64,000 bases of DNA from a virus. The stretch's first letter is position 1. Every line of letters starts with the position of its first letter. The DNA is taken from positions 1 to 64,000 of IMG/VR virus record IMGVR_UViG_3300008117_000088. The stretch is one strand, 5' to 3'. The notes under the pieces are model-generated. The model was not told where the DNA came from. It searched no databases and was given only the letters and a program-made list of their open reading frames with translations. The translations under genes were made by a program, and so were the position numbers. This document shows positions 12,020 through 20,431 of this stretch, piece after piece.

Positions 12020-14049
12020 TGATTCTCCTTAATTAATTTGATCTCACATGCATCAGTTGTGCAGTATGCCTCACCAATCGCATCGGCTGCAAGTCCTGCG
12101 TATACTCCGCTGAAATCTATGGGGAATAATTTCATCGTTGCATCTTCATATTCTTTTTCAGTAATCTGGGTGTACGGCATCTGCGGATAGGTCTCGTTCC
12201 CCATCGGTAAGAAGGAAACGGTTTTGAGCTGTCCGTCGAACATGTGAAGCGCTGTACCTACAGCTGACTTCTCCGTATCTTTGTTAAAGGATACTGTCAC
12301 TGAAACAGAATTGTCGGACCAATAGTATTGAGCGGTCGAAGCAAGGTGCATCTTTTCATAAATTGATACGTCTTTCTCCGAGCGTTTAGCATTAGATTTA
12401 ATAGGGAAGAACACCACAGAGGTTGTCTTTGGTGATTCTGATGCCTTCTCTACCCGATAGTTAGCCATCTTAAATAACGGCAACATCGGATCTTCATTGC
12501 TAAATCTAATAGCGCGGAGGAAGTATTCACCTCCTGGTGTCCAGTGAACTCCTGGTGATTCACCTGCAAGTATTGAAACTGTTCCTGATGGCTTAACTGT
12601 TGTCATCTTGATTGACTCACGGGTACATAGCCACTCTGAATATGTAACGTCGTATTGCTTTACGACTTCATATCCTGCATCCATCCATTCACGTAATGCC
12701 GGCATGCCTTTGGTATCTGCAAAGTTAGCTACGCCTGAAATAGATGTTCCAATACGGCGATTGCGTTGCATGATTGCATTGGTTTCTTCCCAGTGGGTAG
12801 GCAACAGGGTTACAGTCTTGGCATATAAATACGCAAACTTAAGTGTGCGCTTGAAATCTTCAAGGCTGTCATGACGATTTAAATAAGTTTCTACAAGTGT
12901 GCACATTTCATATGACTCAAGGCTCTGTTCAGCACATGGGTTATACCCAGCTACACGCCAGTCTTTGTTATTAACACCATCTTTGATACGCCCATACTTA
13001 CGGCTCATGTCCATCCATACAACACCTGGCTCACCGTTTAACGCAATACCATCTACGATCTTGTTTAAGTCCATACCAACGGTTGCGTCAATGGAGTTAT
13101 TGCTCATCCATGCCCAGCCTGGATTCTTAGGATCATAGGAGTTGCGCTCCGGAAATACTTCAGCGTTCTTTAGGTTAAGGAAGTTCTCGTCATCCGCTCT
13201 ACCAATTAAAAGCTCAGCAGAACGACGTACGTTGCCGCTTACAACACAAACCCCGATTAGGTTTCCAAGATCGGCTATATCAGTGCGAGTTAACTTCTCT
13301 CCAGCCCTACCCGTAAACAGTTTACGAATATGGTTGTGAAGTTTTTCTAACGGCTCGTGCCCGGCCGCTGTTCCCCCAAAAGTTTTGATTGGCGTACCTG
13401 CTGGGCGGACCTCTTTGTAATCAAATAGTGGAGCCTTCTGATCTGGTCGGAGGTAGGAATTGATGAGGAGTGTGACGGAATCAACCCATCCTTCTCTGGT
13501 GTCTGGGACGACATGAGTGTCTCCTTCCTGTGGTTCGTAGATTTGGAATTCTTTGTCTGCGCCTTTATCGTCAAAACCAACTCCAACGCCAAGCATCGAT
13601 GCTTCCATTAGAAATGCGAATGGTCTTGCGGGGTCTATTTTAGTCATTGATGTGGTTGAAACGAATGCACAGTTCTGCAAAGCTGCAGAGTTTTTTTGCT
13701 CGTTTACCAGTGGGGTTCCCATAACCCACAACCCACGTCCGGGTGGAGTCCACTTCAAATGAAACAGGCGATCAAAGGCTTCTTTGGCTGATGCCTGAGC
13801 TCGTGCATCATTCCATGGGAGTCGGTTGGATTTGCAGTGGTCTTTTTGTAATGAATACATGCCATTGATTACTCGCTCACAAACGTCTACCCAAGTTTCC
13901 TTTGTCCCGTCCTCTTTGAGTCTTGAGTAAGTTCGTAGGAATGTGATCTCTCCTACTGAGTTTCCGGCTGCATCTTTATAGCCCCAAGGGACCTGCTTCT
14001 CCTTGTAGGTGGACACGAACTCGTCCGCTAGTCGAAAACTTAATGACAT
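12016..14049 (-). CDS. nrdJ: Class II (adenosylcobalamin) ribonucleoside-triphosphate reductase
   Basis: 677 residues, close to the 739 of the monomeric Lactobacillus leichmannii enzyme. By counting, Cys127 (LQNCAFVST), Cys372 and Glu374 (NPCAEQ) and Cys383 (YEMCTL) correspond to its C119, C408, E410 and C419, with the same 11-residue spacing between the last two Cys. The C-terminal CTTDAC pair would take electrons from the adjacent NrdH. It needs cobalamin from the host, works with or without oxygen, and makes dNTPs for phage replication. Confidence 0.93.
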   Translation of the reverse strand: MSLSFRLADEFVSTYKEKQVPWGYKDAAGNSVGEITFLRTYSRLKEDGTKETWVDVCERVINGMYSLQKDHCKSNRLPWNDARAQASAKEAFDRLFHLKWTPPGRGLWVMGTPLVNEQKNSAALQNCAFVSTTSMTKIDPARPFAFLMEASMLGVGVGFDDKGADKEFQIYEPQEGDTHVVPDTREGWVDSVTLLINSYLRPDQKAPLFDYKEVRPAGTPIKTFGGTAAGHEPLEKLHNHIRKLFTGRAGEKLTRTDIADLGNLIGVCVVSGNVRRSAELLIGRADDENFLNLKNAEVFPERNSYDPKNPGWAWMSNNSIDATVGMDLNKIVDGIALNGEPGVVWMDMSRKYGRIKDGVNNKDWRVAGYNPCAEQSLESYEMCTLVETYLNRHDSLEDFKRTLKFAYLYAKTVTLLPTHWEETNAIMQRNRRIGTSISGVANFADTKGMPALREWMDAGYEVVKQYDVTYSEWLCTRESIKMTTVKPSGTVSILAGESPGVHWTPGGEYFLRAIRFSNEDPMLPLFKMANYRVEKASESPKTTSVVFFPIKSNAKRSEKDVSIYEKMHLASTAQYYWSDNSVSVTVSFNKDTEKSAVGTALHMFDGQLKTVSFLPMGNETYPQMPYTQITEKEYEDATMKLFPIDFSGVYAGLAADAIGEAYCTTDACEIKLIKENQ

Positions 14050-14082
14050 ATATAAATCCTTTCCCCTAATGGTGAACTTGTT

Positions 14083-14114
14083 ATTCTACTTATCGACCTG
14101 CCTTAGTTCAGCAA
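14083..14114 (-). promoter_or_regulatory. Candidate promoter of the nrdJ-nrdH-whiB operon
   Basis: In the 129-base gap before nrdJ the minus strand reads TAGAAT, a TANNNT-type -10, with TGAACT or TTGCTG 16-20 bases upstream as a weak -35. The gap is one of the longest in the leftward region, which supports an internal promoter. An ACATAT/ATATGT inverted repeat lies at 14164-14178. Confidence 0.3.
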
Positions 14115-14178
14115 GTCTTCGAAACCGTTTTATGCTTGTATCGTTTCATGCTCTAGAAATAGAACATATACGATATGT

Positions 14179-15645
14179 TTACTCTTCGATTGCGCCCTTA
14201 ATTATCTGAGTTGTCTGGTCCTCATTGAGTCCTTCATTAGGTAACTCTTTAAGAACTTGAGCCTTCTCCCCAAAAATTTGGGATAGAACTCCGGCAGATC
14301 CTTGGCGCTCTACAGTCATCCGAATGAACTCTCTTGAGTCATCCAATTCCTTAGTTGTTTTGATAAGTTTGAATAACCTATCGATCTCTTGCGATACATT
14401 GGGGTCAGCGTATCCGCCGTTCATTTCCTCTGCAAATCGCATAAAAGCTACCCTTTGACCCTGCATTTCAATGATTGCATTGATCAAACTCTTAAGTTGT
14501 TCTTTAGTCTTAACCTCTACTGGAAGCTTAAAGGCGCAGGTATTTTGAGGTTTAAATGCTGGACAATTTGATGCTACAAAGCATGTATCGCACTGTCGCA
14601 AACTACTATCTCTGGTTTGCATAACTGGTACATCTTTAAGTACATCGTTACCTGAATCATCCTTCTCAATAATGGTCTTAACACCAAAACCAAACACTGG
14701 AAGATTGGTCATTTCCTCTGGATTTCGCGGTTCAAGTTTCCGCATCTCAACCCCTGACCTATCCGATATTGCGGGTAGGTTTTCCGCAAAGTCTTCACCA
14801 GCTGGATCCTCGAAACTATCGTATATGTTCGGATCTTTGGTCATACTCAACCTCGTTTCTAGTTGGTCAAACGACCAAACCGCTAACTTGCATAGTTCTT
14901 CAGAATCATCCGCTACGATCTTTTCGAAGCTTAAATTCGCCTTTTCATAAATTGCTTTATGACGAGGCCTGGCCTGTTCTTTCATGCTTTTTGGATACCG
15001 GACCAATCTTGTACCGTCCCAAACAATGGTCTCACCTCTAGTCATAGGTGACAGCCAAGACATGGTGCTGGCGGTCTCTACGGGCACCTGACGCAGGTTA
15101 TCTGGTCGAATGGTCCCCATTGCATGGAGTCTGGTCTCGTGCTTGTTCTTAAGCCCTCTGGCGGTCCTAGAAAGCCATACAGACTCGTCTATGGCTTCGC
15201 CTGGTATGGATATATCCAAATACCGTTCTGCCAGTTCCTCAAGCCCAGACTGCCCGCTTTCGGTCCTCCAGACCGGCAAGAACTTGGCTGGTGGAACCTC
15301 GCCCCAGACGGTATCTCGTTGATCTCGTATAAAGTCAGGTCCAACTTGATGGTGCGCTATCTCTGTGAAGTAGGTAATTCGGTCTATGTTGTTCATTATG
15401 AACTCTTCATAGTCTGCCGCAAACTCTTCAAGGGCTACTCGTTCTAACTCTTGAGTCTTTGGTATGCCGGGGTGAACCAGAATTGCCATATCCTCAGGAA
15501 AATAGTTAGCTAACAGGTATGTTTTAGTTTTAGGCAATCCGCGTTTGCTGGCTCTCCAATAGCTAAACCCAACTGCCGTAGCTCCGGCTGATCCAAGCAG
15601 TAGCCGATTACTAGGGACCTCAGCCCCTAGGTAAAAAAGTCTCAT
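14179..15645 (-). CDS. Possible TGT/DpdA-like TIM-barrel protein with Cys cluster
   Basis: 488 residues. N-terminus MRLFYLGAEVPSNRLLLGSA; middle FLPVWRTESGQSGLEELAER then LDISIPGEAI; then RLHAMGTIRPDNLRQVPVET followed by STMSWLSPMTRGETIVWDG. The order of a GE-like loop, an 'HAMG' loop and an 'STSWL' loop recalls tRNA-guanine transglycosylase-type enzymes such as phage DpdA, which inserts 7-deazaguanines into DNA. The match is by eye and weak. C-terminal CDTCFVASNC with a later Cys may bind metal. No 7-deazaguanine synthesis genes are visible in the window. Confidence 0.5.
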   Translation of the reverse strand: MRLFYLGAEVPSNRLLLGSAGATAVGFSYWRASKRGLPKTKTYLLANYFPEDMAILVHPGIPKTQELERVALEEFAADYEEFIMNNIDRITYFTEIAHHQVGPDFIRDQRDTVWGEVPPAKFLPVWRTESGQSGLEELAERYLDISIPGEAIDESVWLSRTARGLKNKHETRLHAMGTIRPDNLRQVPVETASTMSWLSPMTRGETIVWDGTRLVRYPKSMKEQARPRHKAIYEKANLSFEKIVADDSEELCKLAVWSFDQLETRLSMTKDPNIYDSFEDPAGEDFAENLPAISDRSGVEMRKLEPRNPEEMTNLPVFGFGVKTIIEKDDSGNDVLKDVPVMQTRDSSLRQCDTCFVASNCPAFKPQNTCAFKLPVEVKTKEQLKSLINAIIEMQGQRVAFMRFAEEMNGGYADPNVSQEIDRLFKLIKTTKELDDSREFIRMTVERQGSAGVLSQIFGEKAQVLKELPNEGLNEDQTTQIIKGAIEE

Positions 15646-16094
15646 TTACGAGGATCCTCCAAATACAGATCCTGTTGTTTATCTAACTCTGCCTTTATAT
15701 CTGACCAGCTTTTCATACCGGTTCTGGTATCTGGTCGGAACTTATGGTCTAGGTATACAGGGTCTAAAAACAGCAATACCCTAAAACCGAACTCTAATAG
15801 TTTTTTACTCAGGTCTACATCTGAAGTAACTACATAATCTACTGGACCCTGGGATCTACACCACTCTGCTTGTCTAAAAAGCACATCATCTAAGGCTCCG
15901 GGAAGTTTTTGATCAACTATGTTGTCTACTTGCAGAATCTTGTTTTCTCTTAACCAGCGGTCTGCTTTTTCTTTATCCTCACATAAAAGGATTACAGCCA
16001 TCTTTTCTTTTAGGGTTCGATACAAGGCTAACCCGTCTTTTATGGCTACTCCTTTGTTGGAAAGCACGCCATCTATATACATCAAAACCGCCAC
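15642..16094 (-). CDS. HAD-like protein, nucleophile position altered
   Basis: 150 residues, Rossmann-like. MYIDGVLSNKG aligns with the HAD motif I pattern DxDGVL, but the first (nucleophile) Asp is Tyr; AVILLCEDKEKADRWL fits motif II, and VDYVVTSDVDLSKKL then GFRVLLFLDP fits the C-terminal motifs. If this alignment is right the enzyme may be inactive as a phosphatase or use another residue. It overlaps the upstream end of the TIM-barrel gene by 4 bases. Confidence 0.5.
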   Translation of the reverse strand: MAVLMYIDGVLSNKGVAIKDGLALYRTLKEKMAVILLCEDKEKADRWLRENKILQVDNIVDQKLPGALDDVLFRQAEWCRSQGPVDYVVTSDVDLSKKLLEFGFRVLLFLDPVYLDHKFRPDTRTGMKSWSDIKAELDKQQDLYLEDPRK

Positions 16095-16118
16095 AGTTTA
16101 TGCTCCGTCGACTCTCTG

Positions 16119-17051
16119 CTACTGCTTGTAGGTAGCTGCTCTCCTAATAAGGGTTGAAACTGAAGGTAACTCTATACCATACGTGGCTGCTGAAAACTCT
16201 TTAGCGGACATATCTGATATTTCTTTCATTTTGGCAAGCGCCTGAACAATTCCAGACTCTTTACCAGCCTGCCACCTGAAGTTAGCAAAATCTAAATAGC
16301 CTTCCCCAGACTCACTAAACGCATATTTGCGACCTTCATGAATCTCATCGTACAAAGCAGCTCCTTGATCAACAGCCAGTTTAAGTGCTCGCTCTGCGTT
16401 TAATCTTGATGCTGGGTTTGTAGCCGTTTGTATTTGTTGCAGTGCTGCTGCATATCTTGCAATTAACTCTGCAACTCTGGTTTTGTCTGACTCTGATTTA
16501 GATACCCAATCTCCGCTGTTTGGTGCTTGAACAACTGTTGGCTCTACTACCCAATCATCATTAATTAACGAATAAGCCGCATATGGTTTGATCTTTTTTA
16601 TATCTGTCTGTACGTTTACATAGAATGTAAGTTCAAAAGTATTTAAAAACTCTGTTGTTTGCGGCCACAATTCTTCACGAAAGTGCTCATTAAACATCTG
16701 CGAAATCTCTTTGTCGCTTAATCCCGAATATTTTGTGTTGGCGCGACGGAACCCGTTGTAGTCAACTCCAACTAAGCAATCTAGATCTCCTGGCCATCTT
16801 TTAGCTGCCCACTGGTGCGATACGCCGGAACCCGCCAACCATGCGTAAGTCCAATCGTATGGGCTTTGGTATTTGGAGGATAAGTGGTTAAACAATACGG
16901 TCAAGACCGCATTTCTAACTGATGGTATTAACTTATTGTTTCTAAATAATCTTGGATCTAAACCTACTTGCGGGGCGCTAAAATACGAAGTCTGTGATGG
17001 CTCTATATTTACTGGTGTTGCTTTTGCGGCCAGCGCTTCGTAAAAGTCCAT
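16119..17051 (-). CDS. Nucleotidyltransferase-like protein
   Basis: 310 residues. A LAGSGVSHQW loop (GSG at 74-76) followed by WPGDLDCLVGVD (Asp89 and Asp91) is the G-S...D-x-D signature of the DNA polymerase beta-type nucleotidyltransferase fold. The C-terminal half is helical. Members transfer nucleotides to RNA, proteins or small molecules (for example antibiotic modification or toxin MNT proteins); the target here is unknown. It sits between the HAD-like and proteasome-like genes. Confidence 0.7.
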   Translation of the reverse strand: MDFYEALAAKATPVNIEPSQTSYFSAPQVGLDPRLFRNNKLIPSVRNAVLTVLFNHLSSKYQSPYDWTYAWLAGSGVSHQWAAKRWPGDLDCLVGVDYNGFRRANTKYSGLSDKEISQMFNEHFREELWPQTTEFLNTFELTFYVNVQTDIKKIKPYAAYSLINDDWVVEPTVVQAPNSGDWVSKSESDKTRVAELIARYAAALQQIQTATNPASRLNAERALKLAVDQGAALYDEIHEGRKYAFSESGEGYLDFANFRWQAGKESGIVQALAKMKEISDMSAKEFSAATYGIELPSVSTLIRRAATYKQ

Positions 17052-17065
17052 GACTTTATTTTATG

Positions 17066-17641
17066 CTATTTACGCTGGGTATAGGTGTGTATATCTCCGG
17101 CAGTAAAGGCATCCCATTGTTTTGCAATCTCAATTGACTTGCGGATCATCTTCTCTGCTTGTTCGGGGGTCCTACATTTCTCATAACCTTGAGCACACAT
17201 AGCTCCAAGGGCATAGGACGAACCACTACCGGCTATGTATATGTTTCTTTCTTCTCTGTCCCATGAGTAATCCTCAAATATTGGATATAAAACCCCTTGA
17301 ATGGAAACGATTAAATTAGAGTCAAAGCTAGCTGTGTCCCCGTCGTCCTTCATATCAAAACCAGAATCAATAAATAACTTTCTTAGTTCTGGTATAAACC
17401 TTTTGGTCATAAAAGTGTCTAGGGCCTGTAAAGTTAAAGTTGACTTTGGCTTTGGTGGTTTCCAACCAAATTGGACCAAGTTACCGCCTCTTGATGCTCC
17501 GGCTACGGCAATTAAATATCCGTTGTTCTCTACAACCTTTGGTGTTGCTAGTTGCATGACCATGCCGTTGTCTTCAGTTGCACGACTATCGCAACCTATT
17601 GCGGTCCAGCCGTTACCTTGAACTGCCACTAATGTGGTCAA
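17066..17641 (-). CDS. Proteasome/HslV-like Ntn-hydrolase peptidase
   Basis: 191 residues. After Met removal the chain starts TTLVAVQGNGWTAIG, nearly superposable on HslV (TTIVSVRRNG...IG). Numbering from Thr1, Asp17 and Arg19 of the proteasome beta-subunit are present (CDSRAT), with a Lys at 34 (family 33). AGSGSSYALGA matches the GSGxxxA loop near Ser129. So Thr1 would be the catalytic nucleophile with no propeptide. No HslU, ARC/Mpa or alpha-subunit gene is in the window. It may act alone or with a host partner to degrade proteins. Confidence 0.8.
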   Translation of the reverse strand: MTTLVAVQGNGWTAIGCDSRATEDNGMVMQLATPKVVENNGYLIAVAGASRGGNLVQFGWKPPKPKSTLTLQALDTFMTKRFIPELRKLFIDSGFDMKDDGDTASFDSNLIVSIQGVLYPIFEDYSWDREERNIYIAGSGSSYALGAMCAQGYEKCRTPEQAEKMIRKSIEIAKQWDAFTAGDIHTYTQRK

Positions 17642-17659
17642 TTTGGGTCCCCTCTGTCG

Positions 17660-17950
17660 TTACAGAATCTCTCGCTCCGTCAAAGCATGCCGTATAGCCT
17701 CACTAGTTCGCTGGCTATCCGACCTGTTAGCGGACGAAAGTTTGTTGACTATGTGGGTAGCCAAATCCTCATCTGCTAAAAACTCATACATTTCACGGCA
17801 ACCTGTCTTTACATCGTGCCGTTGGGACTCTCGTTCAATTGTGAAAGCCTGGGACATATCTGTAATCACCAACCAACTGCCGTCCCATTGCTTTGCCAAG
17901 ATAAAAGCAGTCTCTGTGTCTGCTCTTTCTATTTTTGCAATTTCTTCCAT
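17660..17950 (-). CDS. Hypothetical protein
   Basis: 96 residues. N-terminal half beta-like (ETAFILAKQWDGSWLVITDM), C-terminal half helical and charged. Its start overlaps the stop of the next upstream gene by one base. The position just upstream of the proteasome-like peptidase could mean a substrate or adaptor role, but nothing in the sequence shows it. Confidence 0.85.
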   Translation of the reverse strand: MEEIAKIERADTETAFILAKQWDGSWLVITDMSQAFTIERESQRHDVKTGCREMYEFLADEDLATHIVNKLSSANRSDSQRTSEAIRHALTEREIL

Positions 17951-18507
17951 TAGTTATACAAACCTTTTTCTTCATTGTGCTTCTTCATGTTGTATGACTT
18001 AACTGGGCAAAAATCACACAAATAAGCTTTAGGAAGTTTGCTTGGATCTAATCCAGCCTCAACTCTTTCTTTGGCTGTGTCAGGAGTTAACATCTTTTTA
18101 TCTGACTTGTAGTCAGGGCATTGACCTTTTGGTCTGTTATGTTGTCTATAACACTCTAATGCGTCGGCTGAAAAATTGGCTTTAGTGTCGTAAAAGTTAG
18201 TTTTAAATACGTCAAGACCTGGTGATCCCTTACGTAATTGATCAACAATTTGTTGTCTTGAGTCTTTATGTTGCCAAATAGCTGTTGGAACATCAAACAA
18301 CAACCCTTTAGGGCATTTACTTTCTGGGTGACGTTCAACTATTGAAGGCAAAAATGGATTGTTTTTTTGATCGTGACCTAAAGATCCGTCTGGTTTAGTG
18401 ATTGGATATCTATCGTCATACCAAATTTCTTCCATGGTATTGCAACTAAAACAGGCTAATACAAGGACCTTTGGTACTTCGTCTAAATGCTTGGCGGTTG
18501 TTGACAT
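17950..18507 (-). CDS. Conserved Cys-rich phage protein
   Basis: 185 residues. CFSCNTMEEIWYDDR near residue 19, ESKCPKGLLFDV in the middle and YLCDFCPVKSYNMKKHNE at the C-terminus give three Cys groups, so one or two zinc sites are likely. I recall similar proteins, ending in a CDFCPVKS-type motif, as hypothetical proteins in actinophages. Function unknown. Confidence 0.85.
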   Translation of the reverse strand: MSTTAKHLDEVPKVLVLACFSCNTMEEIWYDDRYPITKPDGSLGHDQKNNPFLPSIVERHPESKCPKGLLFDVPTAIWQHKDSRQQIVDQLRKGSPGLDVFKTNFYDTKANFSADALECYRQHNRPKGQCPDYKSDKKMLTPDTAKERVEAGLDPSKLPKAYLCDFCPVKSYNMKKHNEEKGLYN

Positions 18508-18523
18508 GCGCCAAGACTACCAC

Positions 18524-18946
18524 CTAATCCCGGGGGCGTCGAACGTTCACTGGGTTACCGCCAATAGGCTTGCAACCACCAGTTGTCTCACAAGTTACGT
18601 TCTCTGTGTTAGCACGACGGCATCCACCGCTTGGACATGGCGCTTCCATGCCTTTTGGGACTCCGCGAGAACGAGCACGAACCTCATGAAATGCAGTTCT
18701 TGCAGCCTCAGCCTTTCCTCGATCTCCTCGAGTAGCGGCTGCAATAAAATCTGCTGAATGCTTTGCCATTTGCTGATGCAATGGGTTATCGCTATCTGCG
18801 CCAGGAACACGGCTGTGGATTGGGTTGTTTTTTCCGCCAGGTAGCTCATGCTCACGTGAAATGGCTGCGCCTACTTCTCGGCGTTGCTTGCGACCGGCTT
18901 CGTATTTATCCGCTGCTACGTCTGCTGAGTCTTTCTCATCTGCCAT
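18524..18946 (-). CDS. Hypothetical polar protein with C-terminal Cys cluster
   Basis: 140 residues. Highly polar N-terminal two thirds (ADKYEAGRKQRREVGAAIS); the end contains PCPSGGCRRANTENVTC and GGCKPIGG, with four Cys that could bind zinc. Member of the small-gene cluster at 18.5-22.8 kb. Function unknown. Confidence 0.8.
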   Translation of the reverse strand: MADEKDSADVAADKYEAGRKQRREVGAAISREHELPGGKNNPIHSRVPGADSDNPLHQQMAKHSADFIAAATRGDRGKAEAARTAFHEVRARSRGVPKGMEAPCPSGGCRRANTENVTCETTGGCKPIGGNPVNVRRPRD

Positions 18947-18948
18947 GA

Positions 18949-19128
18949 CTATTTACCTCTCAGTTTATTAACAGCGGCCATTCCGCCTTTATCAAAAACT
19001 TCTTCTTCGCGCTGATGCGCTAATTGTCTTTCTTTAGCCGCAATAAAGTCATCTGGTGATGCAAGTGCTCCCATGCCAATAGGTGTTGGCCATGGAGCAT
19101 CTTTAAATTGACCTTTTGCGGGTTTCAT
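18949..19128 (-). CDS. Hypothetical 59-residue protein
   Basis: ATG at 19126-19128, TAG at 18949-18951. MKPAKGQFKDAPWPTPIGMG then a helical acidic segment (IAAKERQLAHQREEEV). The ATG overlaps the TAA of the upstream gene (TAATG), which supports a real gene. Confidence 0.75.
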   Translation of the reverse strand: MKPAKGQFKDAPWPTPIGMGALASPDDFIAAKERQLAHQREEEVFDKGGMAAVNKLRGK

Positions 19129-19337
19129 TAATTACCTGCTGGGTTTACCTTTGCTGATTCTTCTGAATTAACAAATCCATAATTCATGTATGGGTGTAAA
19201 CCGGAGCGGTTCTTAACAACAATTTGATCTCCCATACCTGCGGAGACTTCTGTGTTTGGACGGCGCTTGCGGTACTTTCCGTCTGTTGCTCCCTCAAGAA
19301 GGGATGCGTTTTCTGAACGTGCTTTACGAACGGTCAT
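19128..19337 (-). CDS. Hypothetical basic protein
   Basis: 69 residues, MTVRKARSENASLLEGATDG followed by KYRKRRPNTE. Polar, no motif recognised. Overlaps both neighbours by a few bases. Confidence 0.75.
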   Translation of the reverse strand: MTVRKARSENASLLEGATDGKYRKRRPNTEVSAGMGDQIVVKNRSGLHPYMNYGFVNSEESAKVNPAGN

Positions 19338-19564
19338 GCCATCCGTCCTTTCACTAGTTTTGCGTGGTTACGGCGTGTGCAGTTTGGGCACATTCCGCTC
19401 GAATGCAAAACCTCTACAGGGTTCATAGCGATACCGCACTCGATACACGGCTTTGACCCATTGTAATAGGTTTTCTTCAAATCTTGTTGCGTTTCTAGGG
19501 ATGTATCAACAGTTCCGGCCATTCCCTCGCCGGTGCTATCGGTTAAAAGTCCTGGATCTTTCAT
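19334..19564 (-). CDS. Zinc-ribbon small protein
   Basis: 76 residues. KPCIECGIAMNPVEVL followed by GMCPNCTRRNHAKL: two C-x2-C knuckles 18 residues apart, the classic zinc-ribbon layout. Basic C-terminus. May bind nucleic acid or a protein partner. Confidence 0.85.
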   Translation of the reverse strand: MKDPGLLTDSTGEGMAGTVDTSLETQQDLKKTYYNGSKPCIECGIAMNPVEVLHSSGMCPNCTRRNHAKLVKGRMA

Positions 19565-19566
19565 TA

Positions 19567-19905
19567 TCAGCTCTTTATCTTTATGGTTTTTTTGTCTTTT
19601 TTGGACAGTTCATCTCTAAAAGAACTGTTTCTACGAGCGTCTGCAACTGAAGCTCCATAAGCAGCCGCTGCTCCTGACTTACGCATGTTAACTAGATCAG
19701 TGCTTACCTGGTTGTAATGTTCTGGGGTTAAAGCGGTAAAAGCACCATTTCTAGGCTCAATAACCGTTACGTTTTGTGAAAATTTTGTTTTCTTATGCCC
19801 AGCTAACGCTGAGGATGAAAACGAATCTACAGTTTCAGGAAGTTCAATTCCTCGGTTTTTAAAACCCATTAAACTTTTAGGGAACTGGTCTTGATTTGGA
19901 TTCAT
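19567..19905 (-). CDS. Hypothetical protein
   Basis: 112 residues. Polar and basic; GAFTALTPEHYNQVSTDLVN is the most ordered-looking part and the C-terminus is lysine-rich (DELSKKDKKTIKIKS). No family recognised. Its ATG overlaps the TAA of the upstream gene. Confidence 0.8.
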   Translation of the reverse strand: MNPNQDQFPKSLMGFKNRGIELPETVDSFSSSALAGHKKTKFSQNVTVIEPRNGAFTALTPEHYNQVSTDLVNMRKSGAAAAYGASVADARRNSSFRDELSKKDKKTIKIKS

Positions 19906-20078
19906 TATTTCCCCTCAAATGAGTCTTCGATTTGATCTTCTAAAGGCTTAGCGTTTTTACCTTGGCAAGTTGGGCAAGTCTCCATTGAATAATCACTTTT
20001 ATCTTGTGATACCCAACCAAGATATCCACGACCATAACATTCTGGGCAGGACTTAAAGTCTTTGTTATTACGACCCAT
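19905..20078 (-). CDS. DnaJ-type zinc-finger microprotein
   Basis: 57 residues. SCPECYGRGYLGWV followed by ETCPTCQGKNA gives two CxxCxG(x)G repeats as in the DnaJ cysteine-rich region. It lacks any J domain. Such short CxxCxGxG proteins are frequent in phages and may act as redox or zinc chaperone-like factors; the role here is unknown. Confidence 0.8.
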   Translation of the reverse strand: MGRNNKDFKSCPECYGRGYLGWVSQDKSDYSMETCPTCQGKNAKPLEDQIEDSFEGK

Positions 20079-20079
20079 C

Positions 20080-20430
20080 TTAAACGCCCTTTCCTAAAGT
20101 GTTGCGACTTGTAGACTCTTGAGTTGTAGGTTCTCCCGAGAAATCGTTTCGTTGTCTCGGGCGACCACTAAGTTCAATGATATCTTCAATACCAAGTTCT
20201 TCTTGTACATACCCGTATCTATCTGGGAAAAGTTCGATTTGTGGCAGGTTTGGTCGAACATGTTGTTGTAATTCTTCAGAAGTCATGGTGTAAGCCGCTA
20301 AAGACTGACTTACCAAGCGTTCCATGTTGGATGCAAAAGGACCAATGTATGCCTGTGGAGGGTACGCCGCCTCTGTTGGGGCTACCCAAGGTTTACGTGC
20401 GTAAACTCCGTCTTGATATTTTCCTGCCAT
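20080..20430 (-). CDS. Hypothetical protein
   Basis: 116 residues. Pro/Tyr-rich start (YARKPWVAPTEAAYPPQAYI), a helical middle (SEELQQHVRPNLPQIELFP) and an acidic ELGIEDIIEL segment. No motif recognised. Placed 1 base from the previous gene's start. Confidence 0.8.
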   Translation of the reverse strand: MAGKYQDGVYARKPWVAPTEAAYPPQAYIGPFASNMERLVSQSLAAYTMTSEELQQHVRPNLPQIELFPDRYGYVQEELGIEDIIELSGRPRQRNDFSGEPTTQESTSRNTLGKGV

Positions 20431-20431
20431 G

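Noticed and set aside
14143-14165. A GTTT...CTAGAAATAG stretch resembling part of a Cas9 guide scaffold.
   Set aside because: The match is short, with no repeat array, no second half of the scaffold and no cas genes. It is best explained by chance.
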